Below, piece by piece: positions 1-8,108 of a stretch of DNA of 64,000 nt. A program made the position numbers and the translations under genes. This DNA is from Candidatus Gastranaerophilales bacterium (GTDB taxonomy: Bacteria; Cyanobacteriota; Vampirovibrionia; Gastranaerophilales; Gastranaerophilaceae), in assembly GCA_944323685.1 (NCBI GenBank), contig CALUTJ010000004.1:1-64000 (forward strand). The letters run 5' to 3'. Position 1 is the stretch's first letter, and every line of letters begins with the position of its first letter. Under the pieces are notes generated by a model. The model was not told the origin of the DNA, did no database searches, and saw only the letters and a list, made by a program, of their open reading frames with translations.

Positions 1-77
1 CACTATGTGAACAATGTGTCACTCCAAAAATTCGTTCACGTCGCTTTGCTCCTTATCACGAATTTTTCTCGGACAAT
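1..77 (+). repeat. Repeat family A, partial copy at window edge
   Basis: The right-hand part of the dispersed family A repeat. It matches the ends of the copies at 1698-1873, 14171-14349 and 23321-23492 nearly base for base. It contains the 10-bp inverted repeat AAAAATTCGT / ACGAATTTTT and ends in CTCGGACAAT. The left part lies outside the window. Confidence 0.85.
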
Positions 78-153
78 CTATATATATAAACAAATTTGTG
101 CGTAAAAAATTGTCTAAATGTTACAAAACTATAATTAATCCAAAAGTGTCATA

Positions 154-1647
154 TTAAATATTGTCAAGCATTTTGTTTACAAGGGCAATTAAATCACTTA
201 AGTATGAGGTTTCTATAAACTTGTTTCTTTCCAGTCCGAGCAGCCTGTCAGTACCTGAAATCAGATTTTCATAAGGAAAATGTTCTAACCTGAAAAGGTC
301 AATTCCTTCAACCAGAACAGGAATGTCGCTTTGTAGCTTTTGCATATATTCAACCATATCGCCGCGGGTTATTTGTTCGGGTTTGTAGCCAAAAGAACCC
401 TTCTGTATTTTTTCTTTAACCTCGTTTAATTTTACGGCATCCGGCACGGTTATTTTTTGTCTTATGTCAGCAGGAGCAATAAATCTGTCAAGTGTAAAAA
501 TAGCCTTGAGCCCTTCTTTGGTTTTGCCCTGATACATATTAGAGAGGAACATATCAAAAAGTGCAGATATAGTATCTATTTTGTCCTGCGTCATAGGCTC
601 GTACATTTGTGCGATTTCAGCTTCGTTAAAGGTAGAAACAGGGTGCATTTCGTCAAGAAAAACGACTTTTTTTATGCCTGCTTCTTTCAATTCTTTTGCT
701 GTCGGCAATTTTGCCGTATCAACCTTTGCTGTTCTGTGAAAATCAATACCGAGATATTTTGTGCCTTTTCCGCTGACAATTTGCGCTAAAGTGCCGGGGT
801 ATGTGTAGTTCTGGTCATTTATTCTCTGGGTGCACTGCTCCAGTATGCTTACGTATTCATCTAAAACAGCCTGTTCTCCCATTACGGGGTAAAGAATTTT
901 TCTTTTTAACGGCTTGATTAATTCATTTAAAATGGCTGTATCCTCTTTTGAAAAGCCTGCTGCTTTGCCCTCTCCTTTAGCGAACAGTTCCAGTATGTTT
1001 TTAACTTTTTCACTCATTAAGGGGAAGGTGTCGCGGCTGAATTCAAGAACACCGTTTACCTCTCCGAGGTGTTTGTTTTGCATAAGCCGGTGTGCAACAG
1101 GTATATTATGCCCCGTATGCAGAATAACCAGTGTTGATTTATCTATTATGCCTAAATCAACAAGCCTTTGTGCTCCCAGCATAAAACGCAGGTCGTACTC
1201 TTTACCGCTCAGCCCGTCAAATGTGCCGTCTATGTATTTGCTTATCCAAAAATCTCTGCCCCGCGGATTGAGCAAGCCGTTGATATTGTGTTTAAGGTTT
1301 TCAACAAGCAAGGAGTGTTCTGCTCTGTCTACAGGCGGTGTTGCTGCGTCTTTTAGTATAGTTTCCTTATTGATGCGGGAAAAAAGATTTTTTATCTTGT
1401 TTAACTGCAAGGACATTTCAACCTGAGCACGGGCTGAAACTTCTGCTGCGGTTTGCGGCAGTTTTGATTGCAGATACTCTTTTACGCTTTTTGCTATTTG
1501 CTGCTCTGGGCCGGCAAGCTCATTTATATGCGTATCAATTAAAGAAACGGCTTCTTTAATCCGGCCGCTGCGTTCGGCTTTGCTGACTAGATTCAATAAA
1601 TCATTCAGTGGAAACTTTATACTCATACCGGCTTTAAGTACAAACAT
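154..1647 (-). CDS. Hypothetical protein, 497 aa
   Basis: I do not recognise this protein. It is a long, mostly alpha-helical, soluble-looking protein with no signal peptide or membrane segment. The N-terminal 130 residues are charged and helical. The middle has a run of hydrophobic strands (around residues 160-185) and a stretch around residue 330 that reads like beta strand followed by DEMHP. The first ATG has no visible ribosome site; a second ATG at residue 8 (position 1626) is an equally possible start. It is flanked on both sides by family A repeats and is transcribed towards the window edge. Codon use and composition resemble the neighbouring genes, so it is probably real. Confidence 0.7.
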   Translation of the reverse strand: MFVLKAGMSIKFPLNDLLNLVSKAERSGRIKEAVSLIDTHINELAGPEQQIAKSVKEYLQSKLPQTAAEVSARAQVEMSLQLNKIKNLFSRINKETILKDAATPPVDRAEHSLLVENLKHNINGLLNPRGRDFWISKYIDGTFDGLSGKEYDLRFMLGAQRLVDLGIIDKSTLVILHTGHNIPVAHRLMQNKHLGEVNGVLEFSRDTFPLMSEKVKNILELFAKGEGKAAGFSKEDTAILNELIKPLKRKILYPVMGEQAVLDEYVSILEQCTQRINDQNYTYPGTLAQIVSGKGTKYLGIDFHRTAKVDTAKLPTAKELKEAGIKKVVFLDEMHPVSTFNEAEIAQMYEPMTQDKIDTISALFDMFLSNMYQGKTKEGLKAIFTLDRFIAPADIRQKITVPDAVKLNEVKEKIQKGSFGYKPEQITRGDMVEYMQKLQSDIPVLVEGIDLFRLEHFPYENLISGTDRLLGLERNKFIETSYLSDLIALVNKMLDNI

Positions 1648-1697
1648 AAAGTTTTTTGCTATATAAAATGAATTTTATTTACAATCAAACACAATTT

Positions 1698-1873
1698 CTA
1701 ATCTGGTTGCGCAGTTGCCGCCTCGAGCCTTTGAGCCGTAACTGCTCACCTTTGCCTTCTTTTTCGGCTGAACTGTGGTGAAGCCTGAAAAATGGCTTCA
1801 CTATGTGAACAATGTGACACTCCAAAAATTCGTTCACGTTGCTTTGCTCCTTATCACGAATTTTTCCCGGACA
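1698..1873 (+). repeat. Repeat family A, full copy
   Basis: Full-length copy of an approximately 175-bp dispersed element. Internal inverted repeats include CTCGA/TCGAG-like arms near the left end, GTGAAGCC / GGCTTCAC in the middle, and AAAAATTCGT / ACGAATTTTT at the right. The right end overlaps the 3' end of the hydrolase gene on the minus strand and supplies its last five sense codons and stop. Confidence 0.9.
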
Positions 1874-2753
1874 TTCTCATAAAATCAATGCAGCAGTCTA
1901 TTTTTTCATCGTTAAGCTCGTGCTCGCCGTTTTCCAGTTCAAAATATTTTGCGCTGTTATTTTGGGTTTTTAAATAGAGCTTTTGCGCAAGTTCAACCGG
2001 AATAACATTATCGTCTTTTGTGTGGATAATACAAAGCGGTGATTTTATCTTTCTGATTGATTTTTCGTTGTCAAACGAATTTTTAAGCGGGATTAAAAAG
2101 TTTGGAAGTTTTTGAATGATTTTTCGCACAATATCGGGCATGGCTGCTACTTTTGCAAACTGTTTTGCCATATCCGAAGCTTTTGAAAACGGATTTATTA
2201 AAACAGTAAATGAAATTTGAAAATCCGCACTGAACGCAGCCGCAACAGCACTGCCCAGAGAGTGCCCGATGACACCGATTTTTGAGGCGGGAACGCCTTT
2301 GGCTGTTAAGTATTTATAGACTGCCAGCATATCGTATTTTGTGCCTTCTTTAGAAAATGTTCCGCTGCTTTTGCCTTTGCCTCTGTAATCAAAGGTTATT
2401 ACATTTTTGCCTGCGCACAGAATTTTTACATAGGCTGCCTGAAGCAAAGGATTGCTTTTTTCGCTGCTTATTCCCTGACAGAATATAACGTAGTCATTGT
2501 TTTTTGGAATATTTATATCCCAGATATCTATTTGCACCCCGTCTTTAGTCAGCAATTTTTTTTGCTGTATTTTTCCGCGCAGCTCTTTTTTCAGCGGGTA
2601 TGTTTCGCGTTTTGTCCGGTTTGCGTTGTTTTCATAAAAATTTTGTTCGAACCTTTTTATTGACCGCAATATTGACGGAAGATTTAAAGCGTTATTTGCG
2701 GAAAATATATTTAGTTTATCTGTTTCTTTTATTGAAGAATCTACCGTATACAT
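1854..2753 (-). CDS. Alpha/beta hydrolase (S33/serine hydrolase-like)
   Basis: Predicted cytoplasmic serine hydrolase; the substrate cannot be told from sequence. The nucleophile elbow GHSLGS puts the catalytic serine at Ser165. The acid is in HTKDDNVIP (Asp247 or Asp248) and the base is His278 in GEHEL, giving a complete triad in the usual order. An oxyanion-type segment CQGISS is near residue 92, and FDYRGKGKSSG at 121-131 is typical of the family. The start ATG follows AAAGGA at a normal distance. The C-terminal residues SGKNS and the stop codon are encoded by a family A repeat, so the native C-terminus was probably changed by repeat insertion. Confidence 0.85.
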   Translation of the reverse strand: MYTVDSSIKETDKLNIFSANNALNLPSILRSIKRFEQNFYENNANRTKRETYPLKKELRGKIQQKKLLTKDGVQIDIWDINIPKNNDYVIFCQGISSEKSNPLLQAAYVKILCAGKNVITFDYRGKGKSSGTFSKEGTKYDMLAVYKYLTAKGVPASKIGVIGHSLGSAVAAAFSADFQISFTVLINPFSKASDMAKQFAKVAAMPDIVRKIIQKLPNFLIPLKNSFDNEKSIRKIKSPLCIIHTKDDNVIPVELAQKLYLKTQNNSAKYFELENGEHELNDEKIDCCIDFMRMSGKNS

Positions 2754-2834
2754 GTTGTTTATCCTTTCTTTTATTCTCTTACAACAACTTAGCTTATTTC
2801 TTCTTTTATTTGTACAAAAATCACTCTAAAGGGC

Positions 2835-2863
2835 TTGACGTTAAAGTATAAAAAATGGATAAT
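2835..2863 (+). promoter_or_regulatory. Sigma70-type promoter for the SLH protein gene
   Basis: A near-consensus promoter, TTGACG (2835-2840) - 17 bp - GATAAT (2858-2863), lies about 50 bp upstream of the SLH protein start codon. It also separates that gene from the divergent hydrolase gene. Confidence 0.6.
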
Positions 2864-2912
2864 AAAGTGTGGTTTTCTGTAAAAAGAAAATGAGAATAGT
2901 TAGGAGAAGTCT

Positions 2913-4370
2913 ATGAAAAATTTCAAAATTTTGCTTGCTTCTACACTGGTGGTTTTGTTGTCGGCATCCTGCGCAATGGCTAAGGACTGCGATAAAAAAT
3001 GTGACAAAGCAAAACCTTCACACCGTATGGAAGCTTATGCACACCCGACAATGTTTGGTTCTCAGGCACAACAGCTTAACACTGCTAAAGAAACTTACAT
3101 TGTAGGCGGAAAAGTTTACAAAAAGAAAAATCACATCGGTATTACAAACAAAGAAAACGTAATTGTAGCATCAAGAGTTGAAGCATTAATGAATCTTCTT
3201 GAAAAGAAACAAAATGCATCTAACTTCAACGCAAAAATGCCTGTTTTACGTTCCGAACTCGCTGTTATTCTTGCGGAAGAATTCGGTTTGACAAACAAAT
3301 CAGTATCTAAAAAGTACAAAGATATCCCGTCTGATTATTGGGCAAAAGACTGGATTTACGGTGCTTTAAACGGCGGTGTTATGATTGGTTATCCTGATAA
3401 AAAATTCAGACCAGACCAGCCTGTTACAAAAGCAGAAGTCTTTGCTACTGTAGCACAGCTTATTGACGTTGCTACAGACAAGAGCCTTATTGTTCCTGAA
3501 TTTAACGGCAAAGAAATCAACAATATTCCTCGCTGGGCTATTGCTCCGACAAAAGAAGTTGTTGCTTCCGACCTGTTAAAGAACGTTCCGAACCCTGATA
3601 AAGTAAATTCTGACGAATACCTTTCAAAAGAACAGGTTGCATACCTCATATGTTCGTTAAAAGAAAACTGGACAGGTTCTAACTCAATAGCAAAAGACAA
3701 AAATGCGCCTGATGCTATCAAAAATTACAACCCTGTTGTCTTGAACGTTAAAATTTTAGACAGACTTTCTGCAAGAACTTCTAACGCAGGCGACAGATTT
3801 ACAGCTAAAACAACTGCTGACGTTACAATCAACGGCCAAACCTTCAAAGCCGGTTCAAAAGTAAAAGGCGAAGTTGTTCAGGTTGTAAGACCAGGCATTA
3901 AAAACCCCGGTTATATCAAAGTTAAATTTGTTAAAATTAAAGACGGCAAACAATGCGCAGAGTTCCCGAAAGATATCTCTCAAGCTCAGGTAGCTTCATT
4001 GAAAAATCCTAACATTTTAGCAAGACTGCTTGGTGCACCGTTAAGCGCAGCAGGCAGAGTTGTCGGTGTTGCTGTTAGAACAGTAGGCTCAGGCGTTGAC
4101 GTTGCAGGCAACAGCCTTGAAGAATTCGGCGATGAATTGTCTACTGCATTTGTTGATACATTCACACTCCATCCGGGTGCCGGTGCAATAAATGTCGGTA
4201 AATCAATAGCTACACTCGGTATCGGTACTTATGACCTTTGCAAATTGGTTGTAAGCGGTACTTTCGGTGTAATTTATGAATTTACCGATGAGGTAAGATA
4301 CTTAATCGTACCTTCTTACTCTAACGATTCAAGCTTGAATCCTAACGAAGAGTTGAAAATTGTATTCTAA
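2913..4370 (+). CDS. Exported S-layer homology (SLH) domain protein
   Basis: Probable envelope protein, 485 aa, with a signal peptide (hydrophobic residues 5-22; cleavage after AMA, or lipidation at Cys20). A clear SLH repeat covers about residues 135-180 (KDIPSDYWAKDWI, GYPDKKFRPDQPVTKAEV), followed by a second weaker one to about 250. SLH domains bind peptidoglycan-linked polymers. The C-terminal half (from about 275) contains a beta-rich stretch with GSKVKGEVVQV and a glycine-rich region. That half resembles the exported protein at 59373-60077. A strong AGGAGA site precedes ATG, and a near-consensus promoter and a terminator bracket it as a single-gene unit. Confidence 0.85.
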   Translation: MKNFKILLASTLVVLLSASCAMAKDCDKKCDKAKPSHRMEAYAHPTMFGSQAQQLNTAKETYIVGGKVYKKKNHIGITNKENVIVASRVEALMNLLEKKQNASNFNAKMPVLRSELAVILAEEFGLTNKSVSKKYKDIPSDYWAKDWIYGALNGGVMIGYPDKKFRPDQPVTKAEVFATVAQLIDVATDKSLIVPEFNGKEINNIPRWAIAPTKEVVASDLLKNVPNPDKVNSDEYLSKEQVAYLICSLKENWTGSNSIAKDKNAPDAIKNYNPVVLNVKILDRLSARTSNAGDRFTAKTTADVTINGQTFKAGSKVKGEVVQVVRPGIKNPGYIKVKFVKIKDGKQCAEFPKDISQAQVASLKNPNILARLLGAPLSAAGRVVGVAVRTVGSGVDVAGNSLEEFGDELSTAFVDTFTLHPGAGAINVGKSIATLGIGTYDLCKLVVSGTFGVIYEFTDEVRYLIVPSYSNDSSLNPNEELKIVF

Positions 4371-4390
4371 TAATTGATACAAACAACTTA

Positions 4391-4423
4391 AAAAAGGAGA
4401 ATAGAAATATTCTCCTTTTTTTA
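4391..4423. terminator. Rho-independent terminator, bidirectional
   Basis: The inverted repeat AAAAAAGGAGAATA / TATTCTCCTTTTTTT directly follows the SLH gene. It has T-tracts on both strands. Confidence 0.85.
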
Positions 4424-4535
4424 CATTAATTTATTTTTTTTGAAATTATAGTATAATTGTAGGAAGAATTTCTAACTGATTATTGTTTAAAATTATATAA
4501 GAGAGTGTAAATTTTTTAAGAGATTGGGGAGAGTT

Positions 4536-5150
4536 ATGGCATACTCTTTTGAAGTTATAACGGGGCCGATGAGCTGCGGAAAAACGGAAGAACTTTTAAG
4601 AAGAATAAAAAGATGTATAATAGCACAAAAGAAAGTCAAGGTTATTTCGCCTGCCGTGGATACACGTTCTAAAGGTGATTATATTGAATCCCGCAACGGT
4701 TTGTGGCTTGATGCTATTATCGTTAAAAACGCCCGTGACATCCTTGCGCATATTTCTGCCGATGATGAAATTGTTGCAATAGACGAAATTCAGTTTTTTG
4801 ATATGGAGATTGTTTCAGTCGTCCGCAAACTCGTTGAGCATGGCAAAAGAGTTATTGCTTCGGGGTTGGATTTGGATTTTAAGGGTGAACCTTTCGGCGC
4901 TATGCCGGAGCTTTTGTGTCTGGCAGATAAGGTAGACAAACTTACTGCGGTGTGCATGAAATGCGGCTCTGACCATGCAACGCGCACACAAAGGCTGATT
5001 AACGGTTTTCCTGCCGACAAGTCATCGCCCTTGATTATGATTGGCGGGGATGAAACTTATGAAGCAAGATGCCTGAAATGTTACGAATTGCCCGACAAAG
5101 AGGCGGAAAATAAGAAAAAAAGCTTTAAACTTTTGAATTTTACGAGGTAA
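4536..5150 (+). CDS. tdk: Thymidine kinase
   Basis: Phosphorylates thymidine with ATP for dTMP salvage in the cytoplasm; TK1-like (type II) family. The P-loop GPMSCGKT is at residues 10-17. The Walker B/catalytic segment DEIQFF carries Asp83 and Glu84. The zinc site is formed by Cys140/Cys143 and Cys179/Cys182, and the nucleoside lasso segment is around TYEARCLKC. The 204-aa length is normal. The start is the ATG at 4536, preceded by GGGGAGAG; an in-frame TTG four codons upstream is less likely. It ends one base before the stop of a convergent small gene. Confidence 0.95.
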   Translation: MAYSFEVITGPMSCGKTEELLRRIKRCIIAQKKVKVISPAVDTRSKGDYIESRNGLWLDAIIVKNARDILAHISADDEIVAIDEIQFFDMEIVSVVRKLVEHGKRVIASGLDLDFKGEPFGAMPELLCLADKVDKLTAVCMKCGSDHATRTQRLINGFPADKSSPLIMIGGDETYEARCLKCYELPDKEAENKKKSFKLLNFTR

Positions 5151-5151
5151 A

Positions 5152-5400
5152 TCAGGATTTAAAATAGTCGCAGATAAGCTTTTCTTTCGAGCGGCTTAGA
5201 TTCAATTTGTTGATTATTTTTTGCAGCAATGTATTTTTAGCCGCATCAAGTTCTTTTTTGCATATCGCCTTTTTTATCATCAATTTGTTATATTTTTCGT
5301 TTGCTTCCTGTGAATAAGAAAGTTCATCCTTGAGTTTAGACATTTCTGTATTGTATTTTAATATTGATTGACGGAGCTTTTGAGATTTTTGACTGCTCAT
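5152..5400 (-). CDS. Small coiled-coil protein, 82 aa
   Basis: Unrecognised protein made almost wholly of charged heptad-like helix (Lys/Glu/Leu rich, residues 5-60) with no signal peptide. It converges on tdk with only one base between the stops. It may form a short coiled coil; no function can be assigned. Confidence 0.6.
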   Translation of the reverse strand: MSSQKSQKLRQSILKYNTEMSKLKDELSYSQEANEKYNKLMIKKAICKKELDAAKNTLLQKIINKLNLSRSKEKLICDYFKS

Positions 5401-5620
5401 TTTGTATCCTTTAATAAATATAATAGCTGGGGTGTTTGTTCTTTTGACGATTCAACTTTCATATAATAATAAATATATGAATTTTTCGACTCCACCAAAA
5501 AAAGTAAAATAGGTTAAGAAGCGTAAATCTTTTGTAGGGTTTTGGCTATTTTTTAAAATTTTACACGGAAAATCCGCTGACTTTATCGGTCTGTCTCAAA
5601 CTTTGCATATTCAGAACTTG

Positions 5621-5779
5621 TCTGAGTCGGACCTCGCTTGTACTCTAGGGCATCCTGATATGTATGGCTCGTAAACTCGCCAACATCTCAGGCTAGGAGT
5701 GGTACACACTCTGCCGAGTAAATATGCCTGTGGCATATTTACGAGAGGTAGCGAGGTCGCATAAATCATCAGGTTTACG
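5621..5779 (+). repeat. Repeat family B, full copy
   Basis: An approximately 155-bp dispersed element, nearly identical to 19027-19187. It is built as a cruciform: the outer arms GACCTCGCT (5630-5638) and AGCGAGGTC (5750-5758) pair. They enclose a long imperfect hairpin at 5654-5692 (CCTGA...TCAGG) and an 11-bp perfect hairpin at 5718-5742 with loop TGT. The rest of the 5401-5932 gap holds no credible gene. Confidence 0.85.
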
Positions 5780-5932
5780 GAAGTGACCCCATGTACTTGT
5801 TGCGGGTGCCCAGGTTATAATATGATAGTTGAACTTGTTTTATGCACCCGTTCAATAAGTTATCGGGGGCAGTTGACTATATGAAATACCCCTGCCGGAC
5901 TAAAAATCCGGCAGGAGTACTTACAACACGAC
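5780..5932. other. Non-coding tail of the family B locus
   Basis: This stretch contains pairing arms CGGGTGC / GCACCCG around 5803-5849, then a sequence CAGTTGACTATATGAAATA also found after the other B copy (about 19280-19299). A perfect hairpin CTGCCGGA / TCCGGCAG sits at 5892-5914, without a T-tract. No coding signal is seen. Confidence 0.5.
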
Positions 5933-6433
5933 TTATCTGTAATTTTGAAACTGCAAGGGGATGTCATAAGAATCTTCTTTGCCCTTAAGCAGTTTTATTA
6001 CCTCTTGCAAATCGTCTTTGCTTTTGCCGGAAACTCTGACCTGATCACCCTGTATTGAGGCCTGAACTTTGATTTTGGAATTTTTTATATCTGCAACAAT
6101 TTTTTTTGCAAGTTCCGCGGACAGACCTTTTTTAAGGTTAAATACCTGTCTTACGTTTCCGCCTAAAGCGTTTTCAACCGGCTGAGGGTCTAAAATTTTT
6201 ATATTAAGATTTCTTTTTACAAGTTTTGTTTGCAAAATATCAAGGATATTTCTTAATTTCATATCATCGCTTGTTGTGATAGTTATACATTTGTCCGCTT
6301 CAAGCGCAATATCGGAATTTGTGTTTTTTAAATCAAACCTCGAGCTGAGTTCACGCTGGGTTTGGTCAACAGCGTTAACAAGCTCTTGTTTATCAAACTC
6401 TGAAACAACGTCAAAACTGCATTCTTTAGCCAT
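5933..6433 (-). CDS. yajQ: YajQ family nucleotide/c-di-GMP-binding protein
   Basis: Member of the YajQ (UPF0234) family, 166 aa, the usual length. The family start MAKECSFDVVSE and the internal AVDQTQRELSSRFDLK are diagnostic, as is the C-terminal end SYDIPLQFQNYR. Family members bind nucleic acid or nucleotides, and some bind cyclic di-GMP. The GGDEF gene at 27762 would be a possible source of that signal, though this is inference. A strong AGGAGG site lies upstream of ATG. It is a stand-alone gene. Confidence 0.93.
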   Translation of the reverse strand: MAKECSFDVVSEFDKQELVNAVDQTQRELSSRFDLKNTNSDIALEADKCITITTSDDMKLRNILDILQTKLVKRNLNIKILDPQPVENALGGNVRQVFNLKKGLSAELAKKIVADIKNSKIKVQASIQGDQVRVSGKSKDDLQEVIKLLKGKEDSYDIPLQFQNYR

Positions 6434-6487
6434 AATAACCTCCTGTATAATCTCTTTGATTTTGTTATTATAGCAAAATATTTTAAG

Positions 6488-7336
6488 TTAGTCTAAAATT
6501 CTTACGGAGGAACCTGTTCCGTAATTTTGGTTTCTTATATATCTCCTTTGGTTACCGTAATACTCGTTGCGTATACCTATACCGGGGTCAAACCGGCTGT
6601 AAGGGTCATAAATCGGCGGGGTGTAACCTGTCATTGTTCCGTAACCGCCGCCGTTAATCATAGCTCCGAACATGTTTTTCAAAAATCCGCCCAGCCCCCT
6701 GCTTTGATTCCAGTTCCGGTAGCCGTATGACTGAGGATAATATGCCATTGGCGATTGGTTGTAATATTGCTGCGGGTATATTGTCTGCGGCGTTATTGTT
6801 TGGGATTGGATTATCTCGGGATAAGAGTTGTAATGCTTTGAGGCGGTTTTTATTGTTTCAAGGCGTGTTTTCAAATTTCCGCTCTGCATTGCACCGAGCA
6901 TCTCTTTTTCCATACGTGTTATACGCGATTCCGTATCATCGCCTTCGTATGTTCTGCCGAGAACTTTTCTCTCTAACTTTGAAAGCTCGCTGCTTGAAAT
7001 ATTATACATAACACCCGCGTCCATATTGTTTGTAATGTTTTCCATCCTTGTTGCAAGCGGCAAATTATTGAACGCTTTTTTAAAGATTTTGCGCTCAATT
7101 CTGGCAAGACGTGTATAAATATTCTGTTTTTCATAAGCTTTTTTAAATAACGCATATTCTATTTGTGTTATCTTCGGGTAACTCTCGTTCACGGCGGGAG
7201 CCTGATACGGGCTGTAGGGTACTTCAAGCGGGTTAATCCTGAGGGGTTGAAAGGTTTTTACCTTGTACGCACAGGCAGGCATGCCCGCAAAAAAAATTAA
7301 ACACAACACCCCCGACGAAATAAGATACTTATGCAC
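6488..7336 (-). CDS. Exported repeat protein with LERK-type helical repeats
   Basis: Unassigned exported protein, 282 aa, starting at GTG behind AGGGGG. A signal peptide spans residues 1-23 (cleavage near ACA). Residues 55-165 carry about three copies of a 35-40 residue unit: IERKIFKKAF...TRMENI, LERKVLGRTYEGDDTESRI and MEKEMLGAMQSGNLKTRLETI. Each unit has a glycine-containing turn between helices. I have the impression that similar units occur in cyanobacterial-lineage proteins, but I cannot confirm this here. The C-terminal third is Tyr/Asn/Gly/Gln rich and probably disordered. It is followed upstream by another exported protein on the same strand. Confidence 0.75.
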   Translation of the reverse strand: MHKYLISSGVLCLIFFAGMPACAYKVKTFQPLRINPLEVPYSPYQAPAVNESYPKITQIEYALFKKAYEKQNIYTRLARIERKIFKKAFNNLPLATRMENITNNMDAGVMYNISSSELSKLERKVLGRTYEGDDTESRITRMEKEMLGAMQSGNLKTRLETIKTASKHYNSYPEIIQSQTITPQTIYPQQYYNQSPMAYYPQSYGYRNWNQSRGLGGFLKNMFGAMINGGGYGTMTGYTPPIYDPYSRFDPGIGIRNEYYGNQRRYIRNQNYGTGSSVRILD

Positions 7337-7426
7337 AATAGCCCCCTGTCTTTTGATTGCTTTTATACGTAAACGATAATTTGTTTATGCAAAGAGCACA
7401 TCAGACAGATAAATATATTACGCGGG

Positions 7427-8035
7427 CTATGTTGAGTCTTTTAAAATTCTTATGGTGACGGCAAGTTCCTGAGAGAGCAACTCTATCTGCTCTTTAAGGC
7501 TGTCTTTGCTGTAGATTTGTCCTTCTCCCTGCGTTGCAAGGTATTTTATGTAAACCAAAGATTCGCATCTCAGTGTAGCAACCGTTCTTACATGAGCCGA
7601 TATGTTTTGAAGCTTTGTATAAGAAATATAGTATTTTTCCGGCCTGTCGGCATATTTTTGCGCAATATAGTCCGCATGGTCAATTATGGAGCTTGCAATA
7701 GCGTTAAATTTTTGAATACTGCCGTCTGTTTGTATGCATTTTTGCAGTTTTTCCAAAAGCGGAATAACGTCATTAAGGTCATTTATGTATGGAGAAGATT
7801 TATCTTTTTTTAAGATAATATCGATATAAGCAGGGTTTTCTCGTGGCACTTTTTTGAACTGTGCAGGATGATCAATTTCATCTATTGTTCTGTAAAAGGG
7901 TTGAGTTTCCTGCGTTGATGTCCTTTTATATTCAAACTGCGCGTTTATATCGGGCAGAGACCCTCTGTATCCGGAGCCGCTGCATACGATAATGCTAAGT
8001 GATAATATCAGCAGTTTTGAAAAAGTCTTTTTCAT
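7427..8035 (-). CDS. Hypothetical exported protein, 202 aa
   Basis: Unrecognised. The N-terminus MKKTFSKLLILSLSIIVC is a signal sequence ending at a cysteine (residue 18) and may be a weak lipoprotein signal. The mature part is helical with no repeated motif. It lies 90 bp upstream of the repeat protein on the same strand and is divergent from rarA. Confidence 0.65.
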   Translation of the reverse strand: MKKTFSKLLILSLSIIVCSGSGYRGSLPDINAQFEYKRTSTQETQPFYRTIDEIDHPAQFKKVPRENPAYIDIILKKDKSSPYINDLNDVIPLLEKLQKCIQTDGSIQKFNAIASSIIDHADYIAQKYADRPEKYYISYTKLQNISAHVRTVATLRCESLVYIKYLATQGEGQIYSKDSLKEQIELLSQELAVTIRILKDST

Positions 8036-8108
8036 ACTCTTTATTATAACTAATTTTTTGTCTGTGTCATATTTTGACTTTAAAAAATTTCCTCAATATC
8101 ATGGTTTT

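Noticed and set aside
914-1426. Long plus-strand frame opposite the first gene
   Set aside because: It is antisense to a gene with better coding character and is Ser/Pro/Phe rich, as expected for a shadow frame.
1792-1977. Short plus-strand reading frame beginning MASLCEQC (also at 23410-23595)
   Set aside because: It is created by the family A repeat and recurs wherever the repeat occurs; it has no ribosome site and overlaps a real gene on the other strand.
5892-5914. Perfect hairpin as a terminator for yajQ
   Set aside because: There is no T-tract on either strand, so it is recorded only as a hairpin.
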